Shown here piece by piece: positions 36,519 to 46,836 of a stretch of 64,000 nt of DNA. The notes beneath the pieces were generated by a model. The model did not search any database. It saw only the letters and a program-made list of their open reading frames with translations, and was not told the origin of the DNA. Made by a program: the position numbers and the translations under genes. Source of the DNA: Pseudomonas sp. PDM14. Its GTDB lineage: Bacteria > Pseudomonadota > Gammaproteobacteria > Pseudomonadales > Pseudomonadaceae. The stretch lies in contig NZ_JACVAQ010000001.1 of assembly GCF_014851905.1 (NCBI RefSeq), positions 496,001-560,000 of the forward strand, in the 5' to 3' direction. Numbering within the stretch: position 1 is the first letter of the stretch; every line of letters begins with the position of its first letter.

Positions 36519-38288
36519 ATGTGCGGAATAGCAGGAGAGTTACGTTTTGATCAACGCCCGGCCGACTTGGCCGCCGTCGAGCGCATCACCCACCATCTGA
36601 GCCCGCGCGGCCCCGACGCGCACGGTTTCCACAGCCAGGGCCCCGTCGCCCTCGGCCACCGCCGGCTGAAGATCATGGATCTTGCCGAAGCCTCCGGGCA
36701 GCCAATGATCGACAGTGATCTGGGCCTGTCCATGGTGTTCAACGGTGCCATCTACAACTACCCGGAATTGCGCGCGGAGCTGGCCGGCCTCGGCTATCGC
36801 TTCTTTTCCGATGGCGACACCGAGGTGCTGCTCAAGGGCTACCACGCCTGGGGCCAGAACCTGCTGCCGAAACTCAACGGCATGTTCGCCTTCGCCGTCT
36901 GGGAGCGTGACAGCCAGCAGCTGTTCATCGCCCGTGACCGCCTCGGCGTGAAGCCGCTGTACCTGTCGCAGACCGACCAGCGCCTGCGCTTCGCCTCGAC
37001 CCTGCCAGCACTGCTGCAGGGTGGCGACATCGACGGCACGCTGGACCCGGTGGCGCTGAACCAGTACCTCAACTTCCACGCCGTGGTACCGGCGCCGCGC
37101 ACCATCCTCGCCGGGGTGAAGAAACTGCCGCCGGCGACCTGGATGCGCATCGACGCCAACGGCAACACCCGCCAGGAAACCTGGTGGCAGCTCGATTACG
37201 GCCCGCGTGCCGACGAGCAGAATTTCACCCTGGTCGACTGGCGCGATCATGTCCTCGAAGGCCTGCGCGACGCCGTGGCGATCCGCCAGCGCGCCGCCGT
37301 GGATGTCGGCGTGCTGCTGTCCGGCGGGGTCGACTCGAGCATGCTGGTGGCGCTGCTGCGCGAAGCTGGCGTGGACAACCTGTCGACCTTCTCCATCGGC
37401 TTCCAGGATGCCGGCGGCGAACGCGGTGACGAGTTCCACTATTCGGACCTCATCGCCCAGCGCTTCGCCACGCGCCATCACCAGCTGCGCATCGACGAAA
37501 GCGAGATCATCCAGCAGCTGCCATCGGCCTTCCGTGCGATGAGCGAGCCGATGGTCAGCCATGACTGCATCGCCTTCTATCTGCTCTCGCGCGAAGTGGC
37601 CAAGCACTGCAAGGTGGTGCAGAGCGGCCAGGGCGCCGACGAGCTGTTCGCCGGTTACCACTGGTACCCGCTGGTGGACGGCGCCGAAGATGCCTACACG
37701 GCCTATCGCCAGGCGTTCTTCGACCGCGACCACGACGAATACGCCGCCAGCGTTATGCCCGCCTGGCTGGGTGAAGACCACGCCGGCGAATTCGTTCGCC
37801 AGCACTTCGCCCTGCCTGGCGCCGATGCCGCGGTGGACAAAGCGCTGCGCCTGGACAGCACGGTGATGCTGGTCGACGACCCGGTCAAACGCGTCGACAA
37901 CATGACCATGGCCTGGGGCCTGGAGGCACGCACGCCGTTCCTCGACTACCGCCTGGTCGAACTGTCGGCGCGCATTCCGGGGCGCTTCAAGCTGCCCGAT
38001 GGCGGCAAGCAGGTGCTCAAGGAAGCCGCACGCCAGGTCATCCCGGCCGAAGTCATCGACCGGCCCAAGGGCTACTTCCCGGTGCCCGGCCTCAAGCACC
38101 TGCAGGGCGACACCCTCGGCTGGGTGCGCGAATTGCTGACCGACCCGAGCCAGGACCGCGGCCTGTTCAACCCGAGCATGCTCGACCGCCTGCTGACCGA
38201 CCCACACGGCCAGCTCACCCCGCTGCGCGGCTCGAAACTGTGGCAACTGGCGGCGCTGAACCTGTGGCTCAGCGAACACGGCCTATAG
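36519..38288 (+). CDS. N-acetylglutaminylglutamine amidotransferase (NAGG-amide synthesis)
   Basis: The 589-residue asparagine synthetase-like enzyme amidates the dipeptide N-acetylglutaminylglutamine to the compatible solute NAGGN. Cys2 of MCGIAGE is the class II glutaminase nucleophile. The synthetase half carries the PP-loop LLSGGVDSSM near residue 267 and GQGADELFAGYHWYP near 370. It is first in a conserved operon with the synthetase and M42 peptidase genes, as in P. aeruginosa PA3459-PA3461. The operon is osmotically induced in studied Pseudomonas (established knowledge). I did not find a convincing promoter in the 138 bases upstream. Confidence 0.93.
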   Translation: MCGIAGELRFDQRPADLAAVERITHHLSPRGPDAHGFHSQGPVALGHRRLKIMDLAEASGQPMIDSDLGLSMVFNGAIYNYPELRAELAGLGYRFFSDGDTEVLLKGYHAWGQNLLPKLNGMFAFAVWERDSQQLFIARDRLGVKPLYLSQTDQRLRFASTLPALLQGGDIDGTLDPVALNQYLNFHAVVPAPRTILAGVKKLPPATWMRIDANGNTRQETWWQLDYGPRADEQNFTLVDWRDHVLEGLRDAVAIRQRAAVDVGVLLSGGVDSSMLVALLREAGVDNLSTFSIGFQDAGGERGDEFHYSDLIAQRFATRHHQLRIDESEIIQQLPSAFRAMSEPMVSHDCIAFYLLSREVAKHCKVVQSGQGADELFAGYHWYPLVDGAEDAYTAYRQAFFDRDHDEYAASVMPAWLGEDHAGEFVRQHFALPGADAAVDKALRLDSTVMLVDDPVKRVDNMTMAWGLEARTPFLDYRLVELSARIPGRFKLPDGGKQVLKEAARQVIPAEVIDRPKGYFPVPGLKHLQGDTLGWVRELLTDPSQDRGLFNPSMLDRLLTDPHGQLTPLRGSKLWQLAALNLWLSEHGL

Positions 38289-38389
38289 GGCAGTCCATGC
38301 GACCCAAGGATACCTGCAGCCCGACCCAGCCAGGCCCCGCACAGCGCGGCCCAGCTGAACGCGGCCCGAGCAACAAGGAGATTCACGTC

Positions 38390-40129
38390 ATGCGTGCCAC
38401 TGCCTACAACCAACGCCTGCTGCGCGGCCAACCGCCGTCTTACCAGCGCCTGCAGGCCATGCTCGCCGAAGACGGCATGCAGCCCGCCGGCAAGCCGATG
38501 GCACTGCACTGCGGCTGGGGCCGGCTGCTGCTCGGCCACACCTACCCCAGCGCCGATGCGCTGGCCACCGACCTGCTCAGCGAATGCCCCGGCGAGCGCG
38601 ACATCGCCCTCTACGTGGCCGCGCCGCAACAGGTGCTGGCGCAGTCACCGCAGCAGCTGTTCCTCGACCCGTCGGACACCCTGCGCCTGTGGTTCAGCGA
38701 CTACCGCCCGGCACGGCGCACCTACCGCGGCTTCAATATCCGCCGCGCGCAAAGCGACAGCGACTGGCAGGCGATCAACCGCCTGCACCAGCAACGCGGC
38801 ATGCTGCCGCTCGACCCGACACGCCTGACCCCGCGCGAACAGGGCGGACCGATCTACTGGCTGGCCGAGGACTCGGCGAGCAACGCGGTGATCGGCAGCG
38901 TCATGGGCGTCAACCACGCCCGCGCCTTCAGCGACCCGGAGAACGGCAGCAGCCTGTGGTGCCTGGCGGTCGACCCCAACTGCCCGCGCCCCGGCGTCGG
39001 CGAGGCGCTGGTGCGCCACCTGGTCGAACACTTCATGAGCCGCGGCCTGGCCTACCTCGACCTGTCGGTGCTGCACGACAACCGCCAGGCCAAGAAGCTC
39101 TACGCCAAGCTCGGCTTCCGCGACCTGCAGACCTTCACCCTCAAGCGCAAGAACGGCTTCAACCAGCCGCTGTTCCTCGGCCCCGGCCCGGACGGCACGC
39201 TGAACCCCTACGCGCGGATCATCGTTGACGAGGCGCATCGCCGCGGCATCGAGGTGCAGGTCGACGACGCCGAAGCCGGCATGTTCACCCTTAGCCAGGG
39301 CAGCCGCCGCGTGCGCTGCCGCGAGTCGCTGAGCGACCTGACCAGCGCCGTGAGCATGACCCTGTGCCAGGACAAACGCCTGACCCACCGCGCCCTCGCC
39401 CGCGCCGGCCTGCAGCAACCCGAGCAGCGCCTGGCCGCCAGTGCCGAGGAAAACGCCGCGTTCCTCGCCGAACATGGCAGCCTGGTGGTCAAGCCGGTGG
39501 ACGGTGAACAGGGCCAGGGCGTGGCCGTCGACCTGCGCACCCCGGCAGCCGTCGAGGACGCTATCGAGCGTGCCCGCCAGTTCGACGGCCGCGTGCTGCT
39601 GGAGAGCTATCACGCGGGCTTCGACCTGCGCATCGTGGTCATCGGATTCGAAGTGGTCGCCGCCGCCATCCGCCGCCCAGCCGAGGTGATCGGTGACGGT
39701 CGCCACAGCGTCGGCGCGCTGATCGAGGCGCAAAGCCGCCGCCGGCAGGCCGCCACTGGCGGTGAAAGCCGCATCCCGCTGGACGCGGAAACCCACCGCA
39801 CCCTGCGCGAGGCCGGTTACGACTACGACAGCGTGCTGCCCGCGGGCACCCGCCTGGCCGTACGCAAGACCGCCAACCTGCACACCGGTGGCAGCCTTGA
39901 GGACGTCACCGACATCCTCCACCGCGACCTGCGCGAAGCCGCGATCCGGGCCGCCCGTGCGCTGGATATTCCGGTGGTCGGCCTGGACCTGCTGGTCCCG
40001 GCCGCCGACCAGCCCGAGTACGTGTTCATCGAAGCCAACGAGCGCTGCGGTCTGGCCAACCACGAGCCACAGCCCACCGCCGAGCGCTTCATCGACCTGC
40101 TGTTCCCGCACAGCCGGGCGCCGGTCTGA
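38390..40129 (+). CDS. ngg: N-acetylglutaminylglutamine synthetase (GNAT + ATP-grasp fusion)
   Basis: The 579-residue bifunctional enzyme forms N-acetylglutaminylglutamine, precursor of the osmolyte NAGGN. A GNAT acetyltransferase domain spans about residues 115-255 (LWCLAVDPNCPRPGVGEALV). An ATP-grasp ligase domain spans about 325-575 (GSLVVKPVDGEQGQGVAVD, and VFIEANERCGL near the end). The ATG at 38390 has a strong CAAGGAG site. The frame is open upstream, but that sequence is low-complexity and unlike the family. It is second in the osmoprotectant operon. Confidence 0.93.
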   Translation: MRATAYNQRLLRGQPPSYQRLQAMLAEDGMQPAGKPMALHCGWGRLLLGHTYPSADALATDLLSECPGERDIALYVAAPQQVLAQSPQQLFLDPSDTLRLWFSDYRPARRTYRGFNIRRAQSDSDWQAINRLHQQRGMLPLDPTRLTPREQGGPIYWLAEDSASNAVIGSVMGVNHARAFSDPENGSSLWCLAVDPNCPRPGVGEALVRHLVEHFMSRGLAYLDLSVLHDNRQAKKLYAKLGFRDLQTFTLKRKNGFNQPLFLGPGPDGTLNPYARIIVDEAHRRGIEVQVDDAEAGMFTLSQGSRRVRCRESLSDLTSAVSMTLCQDKRLTHRALARAGLQQPEQRLAASAEENAAFLAEHGSLVVKPVDGEQGQGVAVDLRTPAAVEDAIERARQFDGRVLLESYHAGFDLRIVVIGFEVVAAAIRRPAEVIGDGRHSVGALIEAQSRRRQAATGGESRIPLDAETHRTLREAGYDYDSVLPAGTRLAVRKTANLHTGGSLEDVTDILHRDLREAAIRAARALDIPVVGLDLLVPAADQPEYVFIEANERCGLANHEPQPTAERFIDLLFPHSRAPV

Positions 40130-40143
40130 ACATCCCCACTGAC

Positions 40144-40165
40144 GCGCCGTCCGTACGGGCGGCGC
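40144..40165. other. Intercistronic hairpin within the NAGGN operon
   Basis: GCGCCGTCCGT and ACGGGCGGCGC pair with one mismatch, in the 50-base gap between the synthetase and peptidase genes. There is no T tract. It may modulate relative expression. Confidence 0.5.
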
Positions 40166-40179
40166 GAGGAGGAAGCTCC

Positions 40180-41388
40180 ATGTCGAAACTGCCCGAACCC
40201 GACCTCGCCTACCTGCAGAAAGTCCTGCTGGAAATGCTCGCCATCCCGAGCCCGACCGGCTTCACCGATACCATCGTGCGCTACGTCGCCGAGCGCCTGG
40301 AGGAGATGGGCCTGCCATTCGAGCTGACCCGCCGCGGCACCATCCGCGCCACCCTGCTCGGCCGGCAGAAGAGCCCGGACCGTGCGGTGTCCGCGCACCT
40401 CGACACCATTGGTGCGATCGTCCGCGAAATCAAACCCAACGGCCGCCTGGCCCTGGCCGCTGTCGGCTGCTGGTCCAGCCGCTTTGCCGAGGGCAGCCGC
40501 GTCAGCGTGTTCACCGACACCGGGGTGATCCGCGGCAGCGTGCTGCCCCTGCTCGCCTCGGGGCATGCGTTCAATACCGAAGTGGACAGCATGCCGATCA
40601 GCTGGGACCACATCGAGCTGCGCCTCGACGCGCACAGCGGCGACCGCGAGGAATGCCTCAAGCTGGGCGTCAGCGTCGGTGACTTCGTCGCCTTCGACCC
40701 GCTGCCCGAGTTCACCGAGAGCGGCCACATCAGCGCCCGTCACCTGGACGACAAGGCCGGTGTCGCGGCGCTGCTGACCGCGCTCAAGAGCATCACCGAG
40801 GCGCGCCTGGTGCCGCCGATCGACTGCCACCCGCTGTTCACCATCACCGAGGAAATCGGTTCCGGCTCGGCCGGTGCCCTGCCCTGGGACGTCAGCGAGT
40901 TCGTCGGCATCGACATCGCCCCGGTCGCGCCCGGCCAGCAGTCCAGCGAACACGCTGTCAGCGTCGCCCTGCAGGACTCCGGCGGCCCCTACGACTACCA
41001 CCTCTCGCGGCACCTGCTGAAACTCGCCCAGCAGCATGAGGTGCCGGTGCGTCGCGACCTGTTCCGCTACTACCACAGCGACGCCCAGTCGGCGATCACC
41101 GCCGGCCACGACACCCGTACCGCGCTGCTGGCGTTCGGCTGCGACGCCACCCACGGCTACGAGCGCACCCACATCGACAGCCTGGCGGCCATGACGCGCC
41201 TGCTCGGCGCCTACATGATGAGCCCACCGGTGTTTGCCAGCGATGCCCAGCCGGCCCGCGAGCATTCGCTGGAACGCTTCAGTCATCAGATCGAGCACGA
41301 CGCGCAGATGGCCAACGACACCCAGGTGCCGACCGTCGAAAGCGTGATGGGCAACAGCAACAACAGCGGCAACAACAACCGTTCCTGA
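40180..41388 (+). CDS. NAGGN-system M42 family peptidase
   Basis: A 402-residue dinuclear metallopeptidase of the M42 family, the osmoprotectant-associated branch. Metal-site landmarks are SAHLDTIG near residue 71, HLDDKAGVAAL near 188 and ITEEIGSGSAGALPW near 222, with the catalytic Glu pair. The C-terminus is low complexity (SNNSGNNN). It is the third gene of the operon. Turnover or trimming of the dipeptide osmolyte is a plausible role, inferred from context. Confidence 0.92.
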   Translation: MSKLPEPDLAYLQKVLLEMLAIPSPTGFTDTIVRYVAERLEEMGLPFELTRRGTIRATLLGRQKSPDRAVSAHLDTIGAIVREIKPNGRLALAAVGCWSSRFAEGSRVSVFTDTGVIRGSVLPLLASGHAFNTEVDSMPISWDHIELRLDAHSGDREECLKLGVSVGDFVAFDPLPEFTESGHISARHLDDKAGVAALLTALKSITEARLVPPIDCHPLFTITEEIGSGSAGALPWDVSEFVGIDIAPVAPGQQSSEHAVSVALQDSGGPYDYHLSRHLLKLAQQHEVPVRRDLFRYYHSDAQSAITAGHDTRTALLAFGCDATHGYERTHIDSLAAMTRLLGAYMMSPPVFASDAQPAREHSLERFSHQIEHDAQMANDTQVPTVESVMGNSNNSGNNNRS

Positions 41389-41593
41389 CCCTGCACCGGC
41401 CGCCGCGCGCTCACGTGCGGCGTCTGCCGGCAACCGTCCATCCGCCCGACAATCCGCCAAAGCCTTGCCAGCCGTGGGCATCGTCCACGAGGTGATGGCA
41501 CCTCGCCACATCTCGCGCAGAGCAGGCTTGAAAGCGCGGCGTACTTGAGCGCAAAGTGCCGGCACGGACGCATAAAAATAAAGAGGTTGGCGG

Positions 41594-44341
41594 ATGCCTC
41601 GCTTTTGTCTGGTTTTGTTGTTGCTGTTGTTCAGCGGGCCTCTGCTGGCCCTTTCGCCAGCCCCGCTGGACCGGGATGAACTGCGCCTGTCACTGGCGCC
41701 GTACATGGGTTACTACGAAGACCGTGGCGCCTCGCTGAGTGCCGAGCAGGTCAGGCGCTTGCCCGACAGCGCCTTCAAGAACGTCAGCGGCGACCACGCC
41801 AACCTCGGCAAGAACGCCTCGGCCTGGTGGTTCAAGGTGCGCCTGGTGAACAGCCGGCCACAGCCGCTCGCTGGCTACCTGGAAGTCAATTACGCCCTGC
41901 TCGACCATATCCAGGTGTACTTTCAGGATGTCGACGGCACCCTCGTCAGCCAGGAAAGCGGCGACCAGTTCGCCTTCTCCCAGCGCCCGGTGCAGGTACG
42001 CCAGTTCTGGTTCCCGCTCAGCGTGCCGCATGGCAGCAACACGCTGCTGGTGCGGGTGGAGTCGACCAGCACCATCTTCGTTCCGCTGCTGTTCAGCACC
42101 TACGGCGCCAGCGCCGCCGCCCAGGAAAACCTCATGGGCATCAGCGGCGCCTTCTACGGCGTGCTGTTCGCCATGTTCGTCTACAACCTGTTCCTGTTCA
42201 TCTCGCTGCGCGAGCGGGCCTACTTCTGGTACCTGGTGTACAACCTCAATGTCGGCCTGTTCGCCGCCTGCTTCGACGGCATGCTGTTCAAGCTGATGCC
42301 CAACCAGGTCGGCCTGCAGTCGGTGAGCATCTACATACTGATGTTCATCCACTGCCTGAGCGCCATCCAGTTCAGCCGCCACTTCCTGCATACCCAGTAC
42401 TTCCCGCGCCTGGACCGCGCCCTGTGCCTGCTGATGCTGGCGATCTTCGGCTGCCTGCTATCCGTAGCGCTGATCGGCCTGCCAGCCTGGAACATCCTCG
42501 CCAGCCTGGCGGTGCTCAGCGTCTCGGCGCTGCTGCTGCTCACCGGTATCTACGTGTGGCGCCAGGGCATTCGCCACGGCTCGTACTACGTGCTGGCGTG
42601 GAGCGTGCTGCTGGTGTCGTTCATGCTGGTCACCAGCGGTTCGCTGGGCGTCGAGCTGTTCGGCATCTATGGCTCGTCGATCGTCGAAGTGGGCGTAACC
42701 ATCGAGTTGCTGACCCTGTCCATCGGCCTGGCCGACCGCATCAACCTGCTCAAGGAGGAAGGCTTCCGCTCGCGCCAGGCCGCCGAGCAGGCCGCGTTCG
42801 AGAACGAGGCCAAGAGCCGCTTCCTGGCCAAGATGAGCCATGAAATCCGTACGCCGCTAAACGGCGTGCTGGGCATGCTGCAGCTGCTGCGCGAGACACC
42901 GCTGGAGCGCAACCAGCGCTTCTATGTCGACACCATCAGCAGCTCTGGAAGCTCGCTGATGTCGGTGATCAACGACATCCTCGACTACGCGCGCATCGAG
43001 TCCGGCAAGCTGAGCCTGGAACAGATCGAGTTCGACCTGGAACAGATGGTCTCCGACACCCTCAGCCTGTTCACCAGCCAGGCCCTGGAAAAACGCCTGC
43101 GCCTGCACGTGAGCCTGGAGGCCGGCGTACCGAGGCGTCTGCTCGGCGACCCGACGCGGCTCAAGCAGGTGCTGATGAACCTGCTGAGCAACGCGCTGAA
43201 GTTCACCCAGGAGGGCCACGTGGCCCTGCACGTCTGCCGCCGGACCAACAGCGAGGGTCAGTACCACCTGGTGTTCAGCGTGATCGACAGCGGCATCGGC
43301 ATGCGCGGTGACACCCTTACCCAGCTGTTCAAGTCCTTCTCCCAAGGCGACTCCAGCACCACCCGCCGCTACGGTGGCAGCGGCCTGGGCCTGGCCATCA
43401 GCAAGGAGCTGGTGGAAATGATGGGCGGGCGCATCGAGGTGCAGAGCACGCCGAACCAGGGCACGCGCTTCGCCTTCGACGTGCCACTGCAGAGCGTCAG
43501 CGAGGAGCCCGACGAACTCATCCAGCTGCTCAATGGCCGCCCTGCACTGCTCTGCTCGCTCGACTCGCTGGGCCTTGACGCGCTGTCTCACCTGCTTGGC
43601 CGCTGGGGCATGCGCACCGAGCGCTGCCAGGACCCGGAACGCCTGCGCGACAGCCTGGAAGCGTTCTCCGCACCGCCGCTGCTGGTGCTGATGACGCCCT
43701 GGCCGGGCAGCATCGGCCACTGGTTGGACAGCCTCGGGCCGATGCTGGAAAAGGGCCAGCGCGTGCTTCTGCTGCACCCGCCGGAACACAACCCGAGCCT
43801 GCCGGACGGCCAGGGCCTGCGCCTGCTCAACCTGGCCCTGCCGATTGCCGTGACCAGCCTGCGCAATGCCCTCAGCGAGCTGTACAGCGAGCGGCGCAAC
43901 GAGCCGCGCGCGCTGCCGCCGGAGCTGCACGCCAACGGCAGCAGCACGCCGTGCATCCTGGTGGCCGAGGACAATACGGTGAACCAGTTGGTGGTCCAGG
44001 GCTTCCTGAAGAAGCGCGGCTACAACGTGCGCCTGGTGACCAATGGCCTGGCCGCCGTATCCGAGTACAACCGCGATCCGGGCTCGATCCAGCTGATCCT
44101 GATGGACTGCGAAATGCCGGAAATGGACGGCTTCGAGGCCACGCGGCAGATCCGCCGGATCGAACGCAATCGCCAGTTGCCGACGGTGCCGATCATCGCC
44201 TTGACCGCACACATCCTCGAAGAGCACCGCCAACACGGCAGCGAGTCGGGAATGGATGACTTCCTCGGCAAGCCGCTGGACTGCCAGCTGCTCTACGCCA
44301 CCCTGGACCGTTACCTGCTGGCCCAGCCGCTGGATCAATGA
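41594..44341 (+). CDS. 7TMR-DISM hybrid sensor histidine kinase/response regulator
   Basis: The 915-residue protein has a signal peptide (1-20) and a periplasmic 7TMR-DISMED2 beta domain (about 25-165; WWFKVRLVN). Seven membrane helices span about 175-385. A short coiled coil leads to HisKA, with phospho-acceptor His416 in [10 protein letters not shown]. The HATPase_c domain has [14 protein letters not shown] and GGSGLGL. A degenerate middle region lies at about 640-770. The C-terminal receiver domain has the acceptor Asp838 in [10 protein letters not shown]. No partner regulator is adjacent. Its place just after the NAGGN operon, as with PA3462, suggests envelope or osmotic sensing (inference). 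Confidence 0.93.
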   Translation: MPRFCLVLLLLLFSGPLLALSPAPLDRDELRLSLAPYMGYYEDRGASLSAEQVRRLPDSAFKNVSGDHANLGKNASAWWFKVRLVNSRPQPLAGYLEVNYALLDHIQVYFQDVDGTLVSQESGDQFAFSQRPVQVRQFWFPLSVPHGSNTLLVRVESTSTIFVPLLFSTYGASAAAQENLMGISGAFYGVLFAMFVYNLFLFISLRERAYFWYLVYNLNVGLFAACFDGMLFKLMPNQVGLQSVSIYILMFIHCLSAIQFSRHFLHTQYFPRLDRALCLLMLAIFGCLLSVALIGLPAWNILASLAVLSVSALLLLTGIYVWRQGIRHGSYYVLAWSVLLVSFMLVTSGSLGVELFGIYGSSIVEVGVTIELLTLSIGLADRINLLKEEGFRSRQAAEQAAFENEAKSRFLAKMSHEIRTPLNGVLGMLQLLRETPLERNQRFYVDTISSSGSSLMSVINDILDYARIESGKLSLEQIEFDLEQMVSDTLSLFTSQALEKRLRLHVSLEAGVPRRLLGDPTRLKQVLMNLLSNALKFTQEGHVALHVCRRTNSEGQYHLVFSVIDSGIGMRGDTLTQLFKSFSQGDSSTTRRYGGSGLGLAISKELVEMMGGRIEVQSTPNQGTRFAFDVPLQSVSEEPDELIQLLNGRPALLCSLDSLGLDALSHLLGRWGMRTERCQDPERLRDSLEAFSAPPLLVLMTPWPGSIGHWLDSLGPMLEKGQRVLLLHPPEHNPSLPDGQGLRLLNLALPIAVTSLRNALSELYSERRNEPRALPPELHANGSSTPCILVAEDNTVNQLVVQGFLKKRGYNVRLVTNGLAAVSEYNRDPGSIQLILMDCEMPEMDGFEATRQIRRIERNRQLPTVPIIALTAHILEEHRQHGSESGMDDFLGKPLDCQLLYATLDRYLLAQPLDQ

Positions 44342-44423
44342 GCGGCGGCGCGGGCTGGCGAGCAAGCCTCGACAGCCCGCAAGCCCGGCAGTAGGATCGC
44401 CGCCCGCCGCGGAGAAATGCCCA

Positions 44424-44654
44424 ATGCTGATTCCCTACGAGATGCTCGAAGCCGAAACCCTGACGCGCCTGCTGGAGGATTTCGTCACCCGCGAAGGCAC
44501 CGACAACGGCGACGAGACGCCGCTGCCGACTCGCGTCGAGCGCGCGCGCCATGCACTGCACAAGGGCCAGGCGGTGATCCTTTTCGATGCCGAGAGCCAG
44601 CAGTGCCAGCTCCTGCTCAAGCACGAAGTACCACGCGAACTCTGGGAAGACTGA
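44424..44654 (+). CDS. YheU family protein (UPF0270)
   Basis: The 76-residue protein starts MLIPYEMLEAETLTRLLEDF and contains EGTDNGDETPLPTRVERAR and QAVILFDAESQQC, the UPF0270/YheU pattern. It is soluble and of unknown function; length matches the family (about 72-76). A GGAGAA site precedes the ATG. It converges on the YnfA-type gene with a six-base gap. Confidence 0.92.
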   Translation: MLIPYEMLEAETLTRLLEDFVTREGTDNGDETPLPTRVERARHALHKGQAVILFDAESQQCQLLLKHEVPRELWED

Positions 44655-44660
44655 CCCGCC

Positions 44661-44993
44661 TCAGCGCCAGCCCAGACGCGGCCCCAGCAGGATTACGCCC
44701 GCCCCGGCCACGCACAGCAGCGCGCCGAGCCAGTCGCTGGCCAGCGGCCGCGTACGCTCGATGACCCCGAGCCAGAGCAGCGACGCGACGATGTACACCC
44801 CGCCATATGCCGCATAGGCACGCCCGGCATAGGCCGCTTCGACGCGGGTCAGCAGCAGGGCGAACAGCGTCAGGCTGAGCAGGCCGGGGGCGATCCACCA
44901 GGCCGACTTGCCCATGCGCAACCACATCCAGAAGGCGTAACAGCCGGCGATTTCGAACAGCGCGGCGAGGAAGAACCATAGGTAATTGAGCAT
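44661..44993 (-). CDS. YnfA family membrane protein (UPF0060)
   Basis: A 110-residue inner membrane protein with four helices, like small multidrug-resistance-type transporters. Conserved blocks are [17 protein letters not shown] near residues 10-26 and [19 protein letters not shown] near 57-75. Substrate unknown. The ATG at 44993 matches the family N-terminus; the frame extends 12 codons upstream without support. Confidence 0.9.
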   Translation of the reverse strand: MLNYLWFFLAALFEIAGCYAFWMWLRMGKSAWWIAPGLLSLTLFALLLTRVEAAYAGRAYAAYGGVYIVASLLWLGVIERTRPLASDWLGALLCVAGAGVILLGPRLGWR

Positions 44994-45032
44994 CGTCACA
45001 TCTCGTTGGGCGGCACGCCGGGCGTGCAAGAT

Positions 45033-45461
45033 TCAGCCGCGCACGCTGCCTTCGCGCTCCCACACGCAGCGCACGCGCAGATCGTCTTCCTGCGGGCTGT
45101 GGCTGCCGTTCTCCGATTCCCAGCGGAAGGTGTGCAGGCCGTTCAGTTCGGTTTCCAGGTGCACCACCACGCTGGCCCAGTACAGGCGCTTGAGCATCGC
45201 CTCGAACGCCTGCACCCACAGCGACCACTCGTATTCCACGGCGCGGTAGCTGGCACCGAAGTGGATCACCTGGGTCTGGTACAGGCCTTCGCCCTCGGCC
45301 GCGCAGAAGGAAAACATTTCGCGTCCGAGAAACGGCCAGGCTTCGCCCTGGGGCAGCTGGTCGAGCACCCGGCGGTTGCTTTCGCGGCGCTGCAGGCGTT
45401 GCTCGCGGTCACCGGACGGCCAGTCGCGGATGCAGCCATAGACAATGGATTCGGACTCCAC
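45033..45461 (-). CDS. Hypothetical protein
   Basis: The 142-residue soluble protein begins MESESIVYGCIRDWPSGDRE, has VLDQLPQGEAWPFLGREMFSF in the middle, and many Trp and Glu residues. I do not recognise a family. It has no signal peptide or membrane segment. It lies 39 bases upstream of the ynfA-type gene on the same strand. Codon use and GC match neighbours, so it appears native. Confidence 0.75.
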   Translation of the reverse strand: MESESIVYGCIRDWPSGDREQRLQRRESNRRVLDQLPQGEAWPFLGREMFSFCAAEGEGLYQTQVIHFGASYRAVEYEWSLWVQAFEAMLKRLYWASVVVHLETELNGLHTFRWESENGSHSPQEDDLRVRCVWEREGSVRG

Positions 45462-45528
45462 CGGGGTACTCCAGAAAGTGCAGGCTGCCTTCTAACACAG
45501 GGCCTGGTCGCTGCAAAGGAACCAGTGC

Positions 45529-46701
45529 CTAACTCGGCTGATCCGCCGCGACCTTGGGCGTGCGCAGGCACCAGGCGATCACCGTCATCAGCACCGCCAG
45601 GCCACATAGCACCATGAACGGCGCCTGGTAGTCACCGGCCAGGTCACGCCCCAGGCCGGCGAGGATCGGCGCCAGGCAGGCCATGCAGTAACCGGCGCAG
45701 AGCATCATCGCGGTCCAGCGGCTGACCGCCAGCGGCGTGTGCACCTCGTACAGCGGCAGCACCAGCGACAGGGCGAACGAGCCGCTGAGGGCGAAGCCCA
45801 TGAGCATGGCCCAGAGTTCCGGCAGCACGCTCGGCTGGAAGGTGATCATGCTCAGGCACAGGGTCAGCGCCACGCCGCAGAACACCAGCAGTTGCTGGCG
45901 CATGTCGAAGCGCTGCGCCAGCCACGGCAGCAGCCAGGCACTGGGCAGGCCGACCAGCATGAAGGCACTGAACAGGCCGTTGCTGTAGAGCAGGCTGAAC
46001 CCGGCCTCGTGGTAGCGCGCCACCAGCCAGGTGGCCATGGTGTAGAACATCCCCGCCTGGATGGCGAAGAAGCCGGTGACCAGCCAGGCCCGCGGCTCGC
46101 CCCACGGCAGGCCGGAGCCGGTGCCGGTGGTGGCCGGCTCGGCGTGGCTGGGCAGGCGCAGCCAGAGCAGCAGCGCGATGATCGCCGGCACCGTCCAGGC
46201 GGCCAGGCCGAAGCTCCAGTCGTCACCCAGCGCCTGGGTGAACGGCACGGTGAGCACCGCGCCGGCCGCGCCGCCAATGGCCATGCTGAACGAGTACCAG
46301 CCGACCACGCGGCCGACATGGTCGACGAAATGGCGCTTGATGAAACCCGACAGCAGCGGCCCGGCCACGGCGATGCCGGCCCCGAGGATCACTGCGCTAC
46401 CGATCAGCAGCACACTGGAGTGGCCGATCAGGCGCAACAGCAGCGCCACGGCGATCAGTCCCAGGCAGCAGGTAATGGTGCGTTCCAGGCCGAAACGCAC
46501 GGCGAAGCGCGGGGCCAGCGGCGCCAGCAGGCCCATGCACAGCACGGGCAAGGCGGTGGTCAGGCTGATCAGGCCGCGGCTGAGGGAGAGTTCGCTGGCG
46601 ATGCGCTCGATCAGCGGAGCCAGAGAGGTGATGCCGGGGCGCAGGTTGATTGCCGCCAGCACCAGGGCCAGCATCAGCAGCGCCCGGGAGACAGGTTTCA
46701 C
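45529..46701 (-). CDS. MFS transporter, CynX/NimT family
   Basis: The 390-residue inner membrane protein has about 12 helices. The first (ALVLAAINLRPGITSLAPLI) carries NLRP, the hallmark of the CynX cyanate transporter branch of the major facilitator superfamily. SGFIKRHFVDHVGRVVGWYS near residue 135 is the loop after helix 4-5. Substrate unknown (the branch includes cyanate and nitroimidazole exporters). The start is taken as a GTG at 46701, just before the family-like N-terminus (VKPVSRALLML). The frame is open to a TTG at 46788. Confidence 0.85.
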   Translation of the reverse strand: MKPVSRALLMLALVLAAINLRPGITSLAPLIERIASELSLSRGLISLTTALPVLCMGLLAPLAPRFAVRFGLERTITCCLGLIAVALLLRLIGHSSVLLIGSAVILGAGIAVAGPLLSGFIKRHFVDHVGRVVGWYSFSMAIGGAAGAVLTVPFTQALGDDWSFGLAAWTVPAIIALLLWLRLPSHAEPATTGTGSGLPWGEPRAWLVTGFFAIQAGMFYTMATWLVARYHEAGFSLLYSNGLFSAFMLVGLPSAWLLPWLAQRFDMRQQLLVFCGVALTLCLSMITFQPSVLPELWAMLMGFALSGSFALSLVLPLYEVHTPLAVSRWTAMMLCAGYCMACLAPILAGLGRDLAGDYQAPFMVLCGLAVLMTVIAWCLRTPKVAADQPS

Positions 46702-46836
46702 AAGAAGTCCAACAGTTACGAGAGCCCGCAGGGCCGGGCCAGCCACCCTACCCGCCGCACGCACGACGGGCAAGTTCGATGCGACCAAAGTTGACCATGG
46801 CGACAGGCTTTAGCCTCGCACCGGTCAACAGGCCAC

